From Methanomassiliicoccaceae archaeon (GTDB taxonomy: Archaea; Thermoplasmatota; Thermoplasmata; Methanomassiliicoccales; Methanomethylophilaceae): a stretch of DNA of 62,578 nucleotides. The translations under genes were made by a program, and so were the position numbers. The stretch lies in the NCBI GenBank assembly GCA_003550345.1, contig PUJZ01000028.1:1-62578 (forward strand), given 5' to 3'. Under the pieces are notes generated by a model. The model saw only the letters and a program-made list of their open reading frames with translations. It was not told where the DNA came from and made no database searches. This document shows, piece after piece, positions 51,405 to 60,747 of the stretch. Each line of letters starts with the position of its first letter. The stretch's first letter is position 1.

Positions 51405-54400
51405 CCGGGCTCGCTGGCAGCGGCGGCGGCCTCCTGGGCGCGCTTTATGCTCTCTATCCCCTCGCGGGCCTCCGCATCGCCGGGCCGCAGCATGAGGATG
51501 CTCTGGTAGCTCATCATCGCCTCCTCCATGTTGCCTAGCTCCATCTGCAGGCGGGCGATGCCCCGCAGCGGCTGGGGGTCCTTGGGCTCCAGCTCCTGCA
51601 GGGAGCGATAGGCCTTGATGGCCCTCTTCCTTTCTTCCAGGGCCTCCAGCGACTCGGCGAGGCTTAGCAGGGCCTCGCGGTCGTTCGGGTCGAGGCGCAG
51701 CGCCTTGCGAAGCGATCGCTTCGCCCTCTCCGGAGAGCCGTGCTTGGCCTGCAGCCTTCCCAGCAGCGACCATGCCCTCTGAGAGCGCGGCTCCGTCCTC
51801 GTCGCCAGCTGAAGATTGGCCAAGGCCTCCTCCTCATCCCCCGACTCGATGTTGTTCTCCGCCATGCGCAGGTAGAGCCCGGTGGCCCCGTTGGCCACCG
51901 CCTTGGAGTAGGCCTTCGCGGCCAGTTGGCTGTCGCCGATCTCCTCGAGCATCTTGCCCGCCCTCTCCCAGAGCCCGGCGTCGCGGGGGTCGAGCTCGAA
52001 GAGGCGCTGCAGGGACGCCTTCGCCTCCGTCTTCAGGCCCTTCTCGAACTGTATCCGCGCCTTGAGGTAATGGCTGGGTATGCTGAGGGGATCGAGGAAT
52101 ATGGCCTCGTCCAGGCTCTGCAATGCCTCGTTCACCCTGCCTTGCAGGCACTGCACCTCCGCCAGGGAGTTGAGGGTGCTCACCTTCTTGGGGCCCAGCT
52201 CCAGGGCCCGGTTGTAGGCCATCACGGCATCGTCCTTGCGGTCGAGCGCCTTGAAGATGTCCCCCCTCAGCACCTCCAGGTCGGGGTCCTCGACCAGCTC
52301 GGGGAAGTCCTCGATGACCCGCAGGGCGTCGTTGTGCATCCCCTGGCGGTGCAGCAGGTCCGCCAGCTCCATCCGGGCCCCGCGGTCCATGGGGTCGGCC
52401 TTGAGCACCTCCAGCAGCAGCTTCCGCAGTTCGTCCTCATCGCCCTTGCGGCGCACCGAGGTGCGTTTCAGCTCTATTATGGAGCGGTCGCCCGGCCTGA
52501 TCTCCAGCGCCCTGTCGAGATAGGTCAGGGCCTCGTCGTCCCTCTCCAGGGACTGCAGCGCCCTGCCCATGTCCAACAGGTCGGCGATGCTGTCCGGGCG
52601 GAGCCTGAGTATCTCCTTGGTCACATCGACCAGCTCCTCGCTGTTGCCCAGGTGCAGATGGCATTCCTTGAGGTAAGCGAGTATCTTCAGGTTGCCGCGC
52701 TTTATCTGCTTGGCGCGGGCGAGATGGAACACCGCCTCCTCGTAGCGTTGGAGCCTCATCAGCAGAAGGCCCTTGCGCAGGCGGGCGTGCAGATGGTTGG
52801 CCTTCAGCCTCAGCACCTGGTCGTAGCACTTGCTGGCCTCGCGGGGGAGTTCGAGCTCCTCAAGGCAGTAGGCCTTCCCCATCCAGAAGTCCAGATTCTC
52901 CAGGTCGCGCACGATGGCCCTGTCGTAGCTGTCCACCGCGGCGCGGTAATCCTTCATGCCCTCGAGGGACATGGCGAGCGAATACCAAAGCCAGGCGTCG
53001 TCAGGGGATGTCTCCAGGCCCTGTCTGAAGGAGTCGGCGGCGGACTCGTATCTGGAGAGGGAATAGAAGGCGTTCCCTCTCAGCCTCCAGAACATGCTGT
53101 CATGCCCCATCCTGTCCGCCACCGTCTCCGAGAGCTCCAAGGTCTCTTCGTAGCGTTCCGAGGAGAGCATCTCCGCCAGAACGTTGTTCACCTTGCTTAG
53201 CTGCCTCGTGCCCCAGCTGAGGGCCTGCTTGTACGCCTCCATGGCATCAGCGTGCTTCCCCAGCGCGTCGAGCGAGGCGGCCTTGGCCCTGAGCACGTCG
53301 ATGTCCATGGGCTCCATGTTGAGGATCCTGTCTGCAGTCTGGACCACATCCGGGTGCGATCCGTCCTCCCGATGGACCTCCAAGAGCAGACGCATCGATG
53401 GCAGGTGGCGGAGATCGCGGGAGAGCAGCGTCTCCAGTTCCCGTCTGGCCTTGCGCTTCTCGCCCATCTTCCAATGGGTCAGCGCTTTGAGGTGGCTCAG
53501 GGTGCTGTCCTTGGGATAGATGCTCAATGACGACTCCAGCTGGCGCATGGCGTCCTTCAGACGCTCCTGGTGAATCAGATTCCTGGCCTTGAGGGCCAGG
53601 AGGGAGGGGTCCTCCCGCCTTTTCTCGATCACGCTGTCGATCAGGCCGGAGGCCTCGCTGCTGGGAGCGTATTCCACCAAGGCGGCGAGGATCTCCATCA
53701 TCAGGTCGTCGTCGCGGCAGTCCTGCATGAACTCCTGGGCGGTGGCGGCCGCCTCCTTCTCCCTGTCGAGCATGCCGAGGCTCTTGACCAGCAGCGTCTT
53801 GGCTGCCTTGAGGTCCGGCTCCAGCTCCAGGCTGCGGACGACGGCTTCAAGGGCCTGGCTGTACCTGCCCAGATAGAAATTGGCGCTGCCGATGCCGTAC
53901 CAGGCCCGTGAGTTGCTCTCATCGCGGTCGATTATCCTCTCGTAGACCGCAATGGCCTCTTCGAGCATGCCGGAACGGGCGAGACGGTAGGCGGCGGCGT
54001 TCATCTTCTCCGGCTCGTCCACCCTTCTGCTCAACACCCTGTCGGTAAGCTCGCGGAAGAGCGGTATGTCGCCCTGGGTCCGGGCGATCTCCGCGAGAGC
54101 CATGGTCACCATCGGGTCGGAGGAGTCCTTCAGCTTCAGCGACACCATCTGCTTGGCGCCCTCCAGGTCTCCGCGGTCGAGGACGGCCACCGCCTTCCGG
54201 GCCTTCCAGTGTATGGTGTCGTCCACCCTGATCAACAGGTCGTAGGCCTCCAGGAGCTGAGGGTCGGTCTCCACCGCCCGCTTCAGGACCTCGCGGGCGC
54301 GGGAGGTGTCGCCGCCGCGCATCAAAGCCTTGCCTAGCTCTAGATACAGCGTCGCATTGCCCGGCTCGTTGATCAGCGAGTCCTCCAGGATGCGGGCGGA

Positions 54401-54727
54401 TGTGCGATATTCGCCCTGCGCCTGCAGGACCCTGGCCCTCAGTATGCCGGATCTGGTCTGGCCAGGGAAATTCTCGATGAGCGCGTTGGTGACCCGGTCG
54501 GCCTCCTCCACCAGCCCGAGGTCGAGGCACTTCTCCCCCAGGGACTGCAGTATCTCCGCCGGTTGCTCGAGCAGCGCCGAGCTGTCGACCGCCATCAATG
54601 TCTTGCGCAGCAACTCCCGGGAATGCTCCTCGTCCTCGCTCTCACGCGCCTCGCTGAGTGCCTGCGATAGGCTGGCGCGGGGGGCCTCCGCCTTGGGGAG
54701 GATGTGGGATAGCTTGCGCAGGTCCAT
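51398..54727 (-). CDS. Very large TPR-repeat protein
   Basis: A 1109-aa soluble protein built almost wholly of tetratricopeptide repeats, roughly 25-30 by the spacing of W/L-G-Y and A-x-x-x-[FY]-x-x-A-[IL] marks (for example AWYGIGSANFYLGRYSQAL, AWLWYSLAMSLEGMKDYRAA, VSTLNSLAEVQCLQGRVNEAL). No catalytic domain, signal peptide or membrane helix is seen. It should form one or more superhelices that scaffold other proteins. A TATA-like ATTAATTAAT lies about 35 bp upstream. The 3' end overlaps truD. The partner is unknown. Confidence 0.88.
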   Translation of the reverse strand: MDLRKLSHILPKAEAPRASLSQALSEARESEDEEHSRELLRKTLMAVDSSALLEQPAEILQSLGEKCLDLGLVEEADRVTNALIENFPGQTRSGILRARVLQAQGEYRTSARILEDSLINEPGNATLYLELGKALMRGGDTSRAREVLKRAVETDPQLLEAYDLLIRVDDTIHWKARKAVAVLDRGDLEGAKQMVSLKLKDSSDPMVTMALAEIARTQGDIPLFRELTDRVLSRRVDEPEKMNAAAYRLARSGMLEEAIAVYERIIDRDESNSRAWYGIGSANFYLGRYSQALEAVVRSLELEPDLKAAKTLLVKSLGMLDREKEAAATAQEFMQDCRDDDLMMEILAALVEYAPSSEASGLIDSVIEKRREDPSLLALKARNLIHQERLKDAMRQLESSLSIYPKDSTLSHLKALTHWKMGEKRKARRELETLLSRDLRHLPSMRLLLEVHREDGSHPDVVQTADRILNMEPMDIDVLRAKAASLDALGKHADAMEAYKQALSWGTRQLSKVNNVLAEMLSSERYEETLELSETVADRMGHDSMFWRLRGNAFYSLSRYESAADSFRQGLETSPDDAWLWYSLAMSLEGMKDYRAAVDSYDRAIVRDLENLDFWMGKAYCLEELELPREASKCYDQVLRLKANHLHARLRKGLLLMRLQRYEEAVFHLARAKQIKRGNLKILAYLKECHLHLGNSEELVDVTKEILRLRPDSIADLLDMGRALQSLERDDEALTYLDRALEIRPGDRSIIELKRTSVRRKGDEDELRKLLLEVLKADPMDRGARMELADLLHRQGMHNDALRVIEDFPELVEDPDLEVLRGDIFKALDRKDDAVMAYNRALELGPKKVSTLNSLAEVQCLQGRVNEALQSLDEAIFLDPLSIPSHYLKARIQFEKGLKTEAKASLQRLFELDPRDAGLWERAGKMLEEIGDSQLAAKAYSKAVANGATGLYLRMAENNIESGDEEEALANLQLATRTEPRSQRAWSLLGRLQAKHGSPERAKRSLRKALRLDPNDREALLSLAESLEALEERKRAIKAYRSLQELEPKDPQPLRGIARLQMELGNMEEAMMSYQSILMLRPGDAEAREGIESIKRAQEAAAAASEPGQ

Positions 54728-54801
54728 GGGATTCCACTGAGTATTGGCTTTTTCTCCATTAATTAATATTGGCCCAGCCTAGCCATCCATAATCATCATG
54801 G

Positions 54802-54807
54802 TTAAAT
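54802..54807 (+). promoter_or_regulatory. TATA box for tRNA-Gly
   Basis: TTAAAT stands about 30 bp before the first tRNA base, a normal archaeal tRNA promoter position. Confidence 0.5.
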
Positions 54808-54833
54808 AGATGGTTCATTTTACAGGAATCCAG

Positions 54834-54929
54834 GCAGGCGTAATCTAGTCTGGTTAGGATTTTGGCCTTCCATATCCTAGGCGAGGATGAGGTCAGCCAA
54901 ACGCCCGGGTTCGAATCCCGGCGCCTGCA
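54834..54929 (+). tRNA. tRNA-Gly(TCC) with a 22-nt intron at position 37/38
   Basis: Acceptor stem GCAGGCG/CGCCTGC (7 bp) with discriminator A; no encoded CCA. D-stem ATCT/GGAT with G18G19; anticodon stem TTGGC/GCCAA; loop C-T-TCC-A-[intron]-A; T-stem CCGGG/CCCGG with loop TTCGAAT. The intron (54873-54894) lies after A37. A canonical bulge-helix-bulge is visible: C67-C70 side pairs with G89-G92 side (bases 54867-54870 with 54889-54892), each flanked by a 3-nt bulge (CA^T and TC^A), and the intron itself forms ATCCT-N5-AGGAT. Anticodon UCC and A73 fit glycine. Confidence 0.95.
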
Positions 54930-55093
54930 CTCCATTAATCGTCACGGGTGGAAGAAAAGGCGGGCGGGGGCGGGATGGACCCCCTGCCCGCGGGTTTGGG
55001 ATGCTCTTTTGGGGATGCGACGTTCAACCGCCGCTGATAGAACAAGCGCCCGACGGTATTTGAAGGGGGCTAAGGGAGGTGGGCGAAACTGCC
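54930..55093. other. Gene-free stretch between tRNA-Gly and arcS
   Basis: 164 bp. GC-rich run near 54960-54995 (GGCGGGCGGGGGCGGG, then CCCCCTGCCCGC) could fold back on itself, but no TATA box, conserved RNA or ORF is evident. Confidence 0.4.
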
Positions 55094-56767
55094 TCAACGG
55101 ACCTTGTGCCTGACCTTCACCGCCGGGCCGCGGTCGAGGTCGCGCATGTCCCTGCCGCAGGCCTGGGCCACGCCGGTGGCCGCTAGGGCCCCGTTCTGCT
55201 CCACCATCACCTCGTCGCCGATGCGTATGGCGGGGTCGGCGTCCTTGACACCCACGGCGAATATGCCCCCCTTGATCTGGAAATCCTCGCAGGAGACCAC
55301 GTTGACGCCTTCCTCCAGCAGCCTCGCCGCCCCTTCCAGGGTCAACGACGCCATCCCCCGGTCAGGGGTGTGCATGGCTATCTGCTCCCTGCCTTCCATT
55401 ATCTTCCAGTACGGATACTTGCCGCTGACGGAGGCATCGGCCAATAAGCGGTCGACGCCTCTTCCGAACTGGTAGCCGAGCATTGAGCGCACCGTCCCCA
55501 GGCGGTCCTGCTGCGCTGCCACCGTCTCATAATCGGAGCAGAGGCGCCTCACAGTGGAGTCCAGTTCGGCCAGGGACGAGGATGACCCCGGGTCGCCATG
55601 GGATGTGTCGATGAGGTCGATGCCCTCGGTCAGCAGGCCGCCGTCGCCCACATGGGATATCACATGGTCGTAGTGATTGGCGGCGAGATATCGGCGGAGC
55701 ATGCCGTTGACCATCCCCAGCTCCTCGGACGACCACTCCCCGCTCACCGGTATGTCGTACTGCGCCGCGGGGTAGAAGGTCTCCAGCTCCCGCGGCACCA
55801 GTCCGAGCGGGGATGTCAGTATGAGCTCGTGGACCAGGCTGAAATGGGGGCCGCTGCGGATGGCCTCGATGAACCGCCGGTGGCTCCGGGAGGTGTGGTA
55901 GGGCTTCCTCGCTGAGCACGGCAGCAGCACCAGGACCCGCTTGTGCTTCGGGGCCTCGTACCTCTCCGCCATACGGATGCGGTGACGACGCACGTCGGGA
56001 CGGTGGAGGGATTGGGGAGTGTTGCATCTGAACATCCCGCCAGTGACGGGGGTCTGCTCCTCGGCGACATCATGGCATCGGGCATCGAAGGTCCTCAGGG
56101 CGACGGTGTTGGCCGGGCTGGAGGCCGCCCTCTGGTCGACGAGTTCGCGCAGCCTCCCCGAGGCGATGAAGGCCCGTACCAGCTCACGCTCCTCCGCCAT
56201 CTCCTCCCGGTTGATCCCTTCCAGCTCCGGCACGGCCGCATCGCTGGCCAGGACCCCCTCGGGCCTCAGCATCAGGCCGCGGGAGGCCATGGCGCGGATC
56301 AGCTCCTCATCATAGACGTCCACGCCCATGTAGCACAGGAGAGCGAGGTTGGACGGATCCGCCAGCCCGGGGACGTAGATCAGCGGGCGGCTGCCGGCAT
56401 GGCGCCGCAGCGAGCCGAGGGCCTCCGCCATCATCGCCGGCTCGCGCCTGAGCTCGAAGGCGTTCTCCACCACGATGAGCTCCGCCCCGTCCAAGGCGCT
56501 GAGGTCCTTGGCCAATGGCAGACGCAGCACGACGACCCCGTCTCCATGCTTTTGAGGGGGCTCGGAGGCGCCGGCGCTTATGGGGGGCCTCAGTTTAGGC
56601 CCGAGAGGCACCCGGTACTCCCCCCATCTGAGCTCTGCGGAAGCATCTCCCTTATGGATCCCCAGAGGCGCCCCTCCCTGGCTCAATGCCATCGGCGTGT
56701 CCACCGTCTCTCCTGCGACCTCTCCGGCGCAGACCCGGGCCAAATGGGACCTGTGGATCACCTCCAT
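55094..56767 (-). CDS. arcS: Archaeosine synthase ArcS
   Basis: Acts on preQ0 at position 15 of archaeal tRNA on the way to archaeosine, with a radical SAM partner (RaSEA) in current models. The 557 aa have an N-terminal TGT-like domain lacking the transglycosylase catalytic set, the ArcS signature LPCSARKPYHTSRSHRRF near 306-323, SPLGLVPRELE, and a C-terminal PUA domain (about 480-555; GGIFAVGVKDADPAIRIGDE). Length is like the full-length ArcS with PUA. The true transglycosylase gene is elsewhere. A TATA-like TTGAAATAGG lies about 32 bp upstream. Confidence 0.9.
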   Translation of the reverse strand: MEVIHRSHLARVCAGEVAGETVDTPMALSQGGAPLGIHKGDASAELRWGEYRVPLGPKLRPPISAGASEPPQKHGDGVVVLRLPLAKDLSALDGAELIVVENAFELRREPAMMAEALGSLRRHAGSRPLIYVPGLADPSNLALLCYMGVDVYDEELIRAMASRGLMLRPEGVLASDAAVPELEGINREEMAEERELVRAFIASGRLRELVDQRAASSPANTVALRTFDARCHDVAEEQTPVTGGMFRCNTPQSLHRPDVRRHRIRMAERYEAPKHKRVLVLLPCSARKPYHTSRSHRRFIEAIRSGPHFSLVHELILTSPLGLVPRELETFYPAAQYDIPVSGEWSSEELGMVNGMLRRYLAANHYDHVISHVGDGGLLTEGIDLIDTSHGDPGSSSSLAELDSTVRRLCSDYETVAAQQDRLGTVRSMLGYQFGRGVDRLLADASVSGKYPYWKIMEGREQIAMHTPDRGMASLTLEGAARLLEEGVNVVSCEDFQIKGGIFAVGVKDADPAIRIGDEVMVEQNGALAATGVAQACGRDMRDLDRGPAVKVRHKVR

Positions 56768-56835
56768 GTTATCGTACTCTCCATGACCGCAACCTATTTC
56801 AAGCTGCCTGGGGGGATGTATGCGGTTTTAATTAT

Positions 56836-56844
56836 TATTATATA
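56836..56844 (+). promoter_or_regulatory. TATA box for the second ABC-2 exporter
   Basis: ATTATATAG is centred 27 bp before the ATG at 56867; leaderless spacing. Confidence 0.55.
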
Positions 56845-56866
56845 GCATCACCGTATCCTTCGTTCG

Positions 56867-57796
56867 ATGGCTGAGGCGGTGATCGAGGTCGAGGGGCTTC
56901 GCAAGCAATACGATAACATCGTTGCTGTGGACGGGATCGACTTCTCGGTGCGCCGTGGCCAGGTCTTCTCTTTATTGGGGCCTAACGGCGCCGGCAAGAC
57001 CACCACCGTGGAGATGCTCGAATGCCTGCGGCCCCCCAGCGCAGGGAGGGTGAGCATCCTTGGGCTTGACATCTCCCAGGGTAGGCGCATAAAGGACCGC
57101 ATCGGGGTGCTCCCCCAGGGGTTCAACGCATTCGCCCTTCTGACCGTGAGGGAGAATGTGGAGTACTTCGCCGGCATGTTCGATGCGGCGGTGGATGTGG
57201 ACGAGCTGCTGAGATGGGTCAAGCTGGACGGCCGTCAGAATGAGCTTTTCAAGAACCTCTCCGGGGGAATGAAGCAGCGCGTGGGCATAGCGACCTCCCT
57301 CGTCAACGACCCTGAGATCGTTTTCCTCGATGAGCCCACCACCGGCCTGGACCCCAGCGCCAGGAGGGACGTTTGGCGGATGATCGGGAATCTGCGCGAC
57401 CAGGGCAAGACGGTCTTCCTCACCACCCATTACATGGAGGAGGCCGAGATGCTCTCCGATTACATATGCATAATGAACCATGGCCGCATAATATGCCGCG
57501 GGACCCCCCGGGAGATCATCTTGGAGCACGGCGGGAGCCCTGTCGCCTTCGTGCGCGGTGCGGGCGAAAAGGGCCTGCGCCTCCTGCAGAAGGCGTTCCC
57601 CGATGCGGCCCTCGTAGAGGACGACCTCAAGGTGACAGTGCACAACGGCCGCCGCGTCTCGGAGATACTCAACCTGCTGGACGCCGGCGAGGCGCATTAT
57701 GATGAGATAGTCATCAAGAAGAGCACGCTGGAGGACGTCTTCCTCCGCCTTACGGGGGAGGAGCTGATGAAGGAGGGGGAAGAGGATGAGGAGTAG
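56867..57796 (+). CDS. ABC-2 exporter ATP-binding protein (second system)
   Basis: ATPase, 309 aa: Walker A LLGPNGAGKTTTVEMLECLR near 37-56 (ECLRPPSAGRVSILG is typical of the CcmA/YhaQ-like branch), GVLPQGFNAFALLTVRENV (Q-loop), signature NLSGGMKQRVGIATSL, Walker B IVFLDEPTTGLDPS and LTTHYMEEAEMLSDY. A C-terminal extension (about 235-309) ends with the family's STLEDVFLRLTG. It overlaps its permease by 11 bp. Cargo unknown. Confidence 0.9.
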   Translation: MAEAVIEVEGLRKQYDNIVAVDGIDFSVRRGQVFSLLGPNGAGKTTTVEMLECLRPPSAGRVSILGLDISQGRRIKDRIGVLPQGFNAFALLTVRENVEYFAGMFDAAVDVDELLRWVKLDGRQNELFKNLSGGMKQRVGIATSLVNDPEIVFLDEPTTGLDPSARRDVWRMIGNLRDQGKTVFLTTHYMEEAEMLSDYICIMNHGRIICRGTPREIILEHGGSPVAFVRGAGEKGLRLLQKAFPDAALVEDDLKVTVHNGRRVSEILNLLDAGEAHYDEIVIKKSTLEDVFLRLTGEELMKEGEEDEE

Positions 57797-58874
57797 GGCC
57801 CTGGTCGACCTCAAGGCGACCGTCCTGGAGTTCAAACGCTCCCCCAGCGCCGTGTTCTGGACCCTGGCCTTCCCCATCCTGCTGATACTGATATTCGGGG
57901 CGATATTCTCCGGCAACGGCGCCGGGGCCTACATCCTCTACGTCCAGGACCTTGACGGCAGCCCGCAGTCGGAGCAGTTCCTCGAGATCCTCAACGGCAC
58001 CGGCCAAGTGGAAGTCATGATGGCCGGCGCCGACGAAGACCCTGAGAAGCTGATAAGCGATAAGGGGCTGAGCTCCTTCCTGATAATCCCCGCCGGTTTC
58101 GGGCAGAACCTCAGTGCGGGAGAGAACGTCACCCTGGATTTCCGTTGGGACAGTGGCTCGCAGGTCGCCATCACCAACTACAATGTGGTGAAGTCGGTCG
58201 CTGACTCGATGAACCTCGCGGTGCAGGGCGCCGACGAGAGGATCTCGGTCGGGACGGGCTCCATAGTCGACGATCGGCTAACTTTCATCGACTTCTTCCT
58301 GCCAGGGGTGCTGGCGCTGACCATAATGTACAGCACCATCAACTATATGGTGCTGACAATAACTCAGTACAAGAGCCAAGGGCTTTTCCGCAAGATGATG
58401 ACCACCCCCCTGCGCAGGTCCGAGTGGTTGGCGAGCCGGATCATCTGGCAGATAATTCTGTCATTCATATCCGTGGCCATAATCATTAGCATAGGGTCCT
58501 TGCTGTTCGATCTGAACGCGACCATAAACATCGTCATGGTGCTGCTGATACTGGCCGGCACCGCCCTGTTCACCTCGATGGGGATGGCGATAGCGGGTCT
58601 GATATCTGACGAGGAGAGGGCCGACGCGGCCGCCGGTGCGGTGGTGTTCCCGATGATGTTCCTCTCCGGGATATTCTTCCAGGTGGAGGCGATGCCCGGA
58701 TTCCTGCAGACGGTGGCGATGGCCCTGCCGCTGACCTACCTGGTCGATGGGCTGCGCGATGCGATGGTATACGGCAACATGGCCGGGGCGGTCTTCAACC
58801 TGGCAGTGGTCACCGGCCTGGCGGCGGTCTTCGCCGTGCTGGGGACGATGCTCACCAGATGGAAGCAGGAGTAG
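57786..58874 (+). CDS. ABC-2 type permease with large extracellular domain
   Basis: The 362-aa channel of the second exporter. One N-terminal helix (AVFWTLAFPILLILIFGAIF) is followed by a soluble domain of about 130 residues (YILYVQDLDGSPQSEQFLEI, LIIPAGFGQNLSAGENVTLD), then five helices with the ABC-2 core PLRRSEWLASRIIWQ and FPMMFLSGIFFQVEAMPGFL, PLTYLVDGLRDAM. This is the YhgE/DrrB-YhaP layout, which homodimerises, unlike the two-permease system at 19.8-21.4 kb. Confidence 0.88.
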   Translation: MRSRALVDLKATVLEFKRSPSAVFWTLAFPILLILIFGAIFSGNGAGAYILYVQDLDGSPQSEQFLEILNGTGQVEVMMAGADEDPEKLISDKGLSSFLIIPAGFGQNLSAGENVTLDFRWDSGSQVAITNYNVVKSVADSMNLAVQGADERISVGTGSIVDDRLTFIDFFLPGVLALTIMYSTINYMVLTITQYKSQGLFRKMMTTPLRRSEWLASRIIWQIILSFISVAIIISIGSLLFDLNATINIVMVLLILAGTALFTSMGMAIAGLISDEERADAAAGAVVFPMMFLSGIFFQVEAMPGFLQTVAMALPLTYLVDGLRDAMVYGNMAGAVFNLAVVTGLAAVFAVLGTMLTRWKQE

Positions 58875-58918
58875 CGAAGGAATAAAATATTGCTGGCCTG
58901 CATTCATGTCCGAGTATC

Positions 58919-59848
58919 ATGAATTTTAAGGACATGGATGTCGTCTCCATCCGCGACTTCTCCCGCGCTCAGATCGAGGAGATACTGGAGAGGTCACGGG
59001 CGATGCTCCCCTATGCCAACGGGGAGAAGGTCACGCGGGCGCTGGAAGGGAAGATCCTCGGGAACCTCTTCTTCGAGCCGTCGACAAGGACCCGGCTCTC
59101 CTTCGAGAGCGCCGCCAACAGGCTGGGTGCCAAGGTCATCGACGTGTCGCAGACATCGACCACATCCATCATCAAGGGCGAGACCCTGGCCGACACCATC
59201 CGCATGGTGGAGGCCTATTCCGATGTGATCGTGCTGCGCCACCCTCACGAGGGCGCCGCCCGCCTGGCCGCCCATTTCTCCCGGAAACCGGTGATAAACG
59301 CCGGCGACGGGGCGGGCTCCCATCCCACCCAGACCCTGCTGGACCTTTTCACCATCCAGGAGGAGCTGGGCGCCATCGAGGGCATGAACGTCATCATACT
59401 GGGGGACCTTAAGTACGGGCGCACCGCCCACTCCCTGGCCGAGGCCCTCACCGTCTTCGGCGCCGAACTGACCTTCGTGGCACCGGAGACGCTGCAGATG
59501 CCCAAGGACACCGTGGAGCAGGTGAGGAGGCTGGGCGGCAACCCCCGCATCACCGACGACATCGAAGGGGAGATCAGCTCCGCCGACGTTCTTTACATAA
59601 CCCGCATCCAGCAGGAGCGGTTCCCCGACCCCGCCGAGTACCAGAAGGTGGCCGGCGCCTACCGCGTGGACAAGGCCATGCTGCGGGAGGCGAAGAAGGA
59701 GCTCATCGTCATGCATCCCCTGCCGCGCATAGACGAGATATCACCGGAGGTGGACGAGACGCATCACGCCAAATACTTCAAGCAGGCCTTCAACGGCATA
59801 CCGGTGAGGATGGCCCTGCTCACATCGGTTCTGGGGGTGGACATCTGA
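58919..59848 (+). CDS. pyrB: Aspartate carbamoyltransferase catalytic chain
   Basis: Joins carbamoyl phosphate and aspartate in pyrimidine synthesis. The 309 aa are full length: carbamoyl-phosphate loop FFEPSTRTRLSFESAANRLG near 48-67, VIVLRHPHEGAARL, GDGAGSHPTQTLLDLFTI near 130-147, ITRIQQERFPDP (240s loop) and MHPLPRIDEI. A TATA-like AATAAAATATT lies about 33 bp upstream. It overlaps pyrI by 1 bp. Confidence 0.96.
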   Translation: MNFKDMDVVSIRDFSRAQIEEILERSRAMLPYANGEKVTRALEGKILGNLFFEPSTRTRLSFESAANRLGAKVIDVSQTSTTSIIKGETLADTIRMVEAYSDVIVLRHPHEGAARLAAHFSRKPVINAGDGAGSHPTQTLLDLFTIQEELGAIEGMNVIILGDLKYGRTAHSLAEALTVFGAELTFVAPETLQMPKDTVEQVRRLGGNPRITDDIEGEISSADVLYITRIQQERFPDPAEYQKVAGAYRVDKAMLREAKKELIVMHPLPRIDEISPEVDETHHAKYFKQAFNGIPVRMALLTSVLGVDI

Positions 59849-60306
59849 TGAAGGAGTTCAAGGTGACGCCGATAAGGAACGGCACGGTGATCGACCACAT
59901 CGACTGCGGCCAGGCGCTGAACGTGCTGCGCGTGCTGGGGATAAACGAGCACAACGTGGACTCCACCGTATCCGTGCTCATGCATGTGGCCTCGAAGAAG
60001 ACCGGATGGAAGGACGTCGTCAAGGTCGAGGACCGTGAGCTGGACAAGCAGACGGTGGACAAGATAGCCCTCATTTCGCCCAAGGCCACCATCGACATCA
60101 TCCGCGACTTCAATGTGGCGGAGAAGTACAAGGTGATGCTCTCCGAGCGCGTGGTGGAGCTGGTGCGCTGCGGCAACCCCAACTGCATCACCAACAAGAG
60201 CGAGCCGGTGCGCCCGGAGTTCGATGTCGAGGCCCGCGACCCGCCGCTGCTGCGCTGCGTCTACTGCGACCGTGTGCTGGATGAGATAAGCGAGAACCTC
60301 ATCTGA
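59848..60306 (+). CDS. pyrI: Aspartate carbamoyltransferase regulatory chain
   Basis: Binds nucleotides and relays allosteric control to PyrB. The 152 aa have the nucleotide domain (KVTPIRNGTVIDHIDCGQAL, NVLRVLGINEHN) and the zinc domain with four cysteines: RCGNPNCIT and LLRCVYCDRVLDE. It overlaps pyrB by 1 bp (TGATG) and its stop overlaps the opposing small gene by 8 bp. Together they indicate a class B ATCase under feedback control. Confidence 0.95.
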   Translation: MKEFKVTPIRNGTVIDHIDCGQALNVLRVLGINEHNVDSTVSVLMHVASKKTGWKDVVKVEDRELDKQTVDKIALISPKATIDIIRDFNVAEKYKVMLSERVVELVRCGNPNCITNKSEPVRPEFDVEARDPPLLRCVYCDRVLDEISENLI

Positions 60307-60661
60307 GCCAGGGTATCTCGTTCTTGATGCGGCGGGAGCACTGCTCCATCCTCTGCAGCACCTCCTCCGGGTCGACCGCCTTGCGGGCGACGACGCATAT
60401 GGAAGAGGTCTCATTGGCCCTTTGGACGAACATGCAGTGGTCCTCGGCGCAGACCCTGACGAAGGGCTCGCTCTCCAACGCCTCGGCGGCGGCCAGAAGG
60501 TTCGCTATCTTGGTGGGCCTCCTCATGTCCTCCGCCCCGGGGGCATCGTTCAACAGAAGGCCGGCGTCGCTCACCGCGTAGACCTCCAGATAATCTTCGG
60601 TGTTGAATGTGGTGGCGAGGATGTCCTCGAAGGCGTTCTGCAACCTCTTCCTGCTGTCCAT
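60299..60661 (-). CDS. Small roadblock/LC7-like protein, uncertain
   Basis: A 120-aa protein with the secondary-structure feel of Roadblock/LC7 (MglB-like) domains: an N-terminal helix MDSRKRLQNAFEDILATTF, VYAVSDAGLLLNDAPGAE, KIANLLAAAEALESEPFVRV, DHCMFVQRANETSSICVVAR, and a final helix. The ATG at 60661 has GGGTG 5 nt upstream and a TATA-like GTTATTATTAC about 38 bp upstream; the longer frame has no conserved lead. No partner GTPase is adjacent. Assignment is by pattern only. Confidence 0.6.
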   Translation of the reverse strand: MDSRKRLQNAFEDILATTFNTEDYLEVYAVSDAGLLLNDAPGAEDMRRPTKIANLLAAAEALESEPFVRVCAEDHCMFVQRANETSSICVVARKAVDPEEVLQRMEQCSRRIKNEIPWLR

Positions 60662-60717
60662 TGCTGCACCCTGTGGTGTATTGGTGCGGTGCTGTAATAA
60701 TAACTGCGCCCCTAATG

Positions 60718-60724
60718 CTAAATA
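60718..60724 (+). promoter_or_regulatory. TATA box for the UPF0200 gene
   Basis: CTAAATA is centred 27 bp before the ATG at 60748; leaderless spacing. Confidence 0.5.
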
Positions 60725-60747
60725 CGGACTAGGCATCTTCGTCAACG

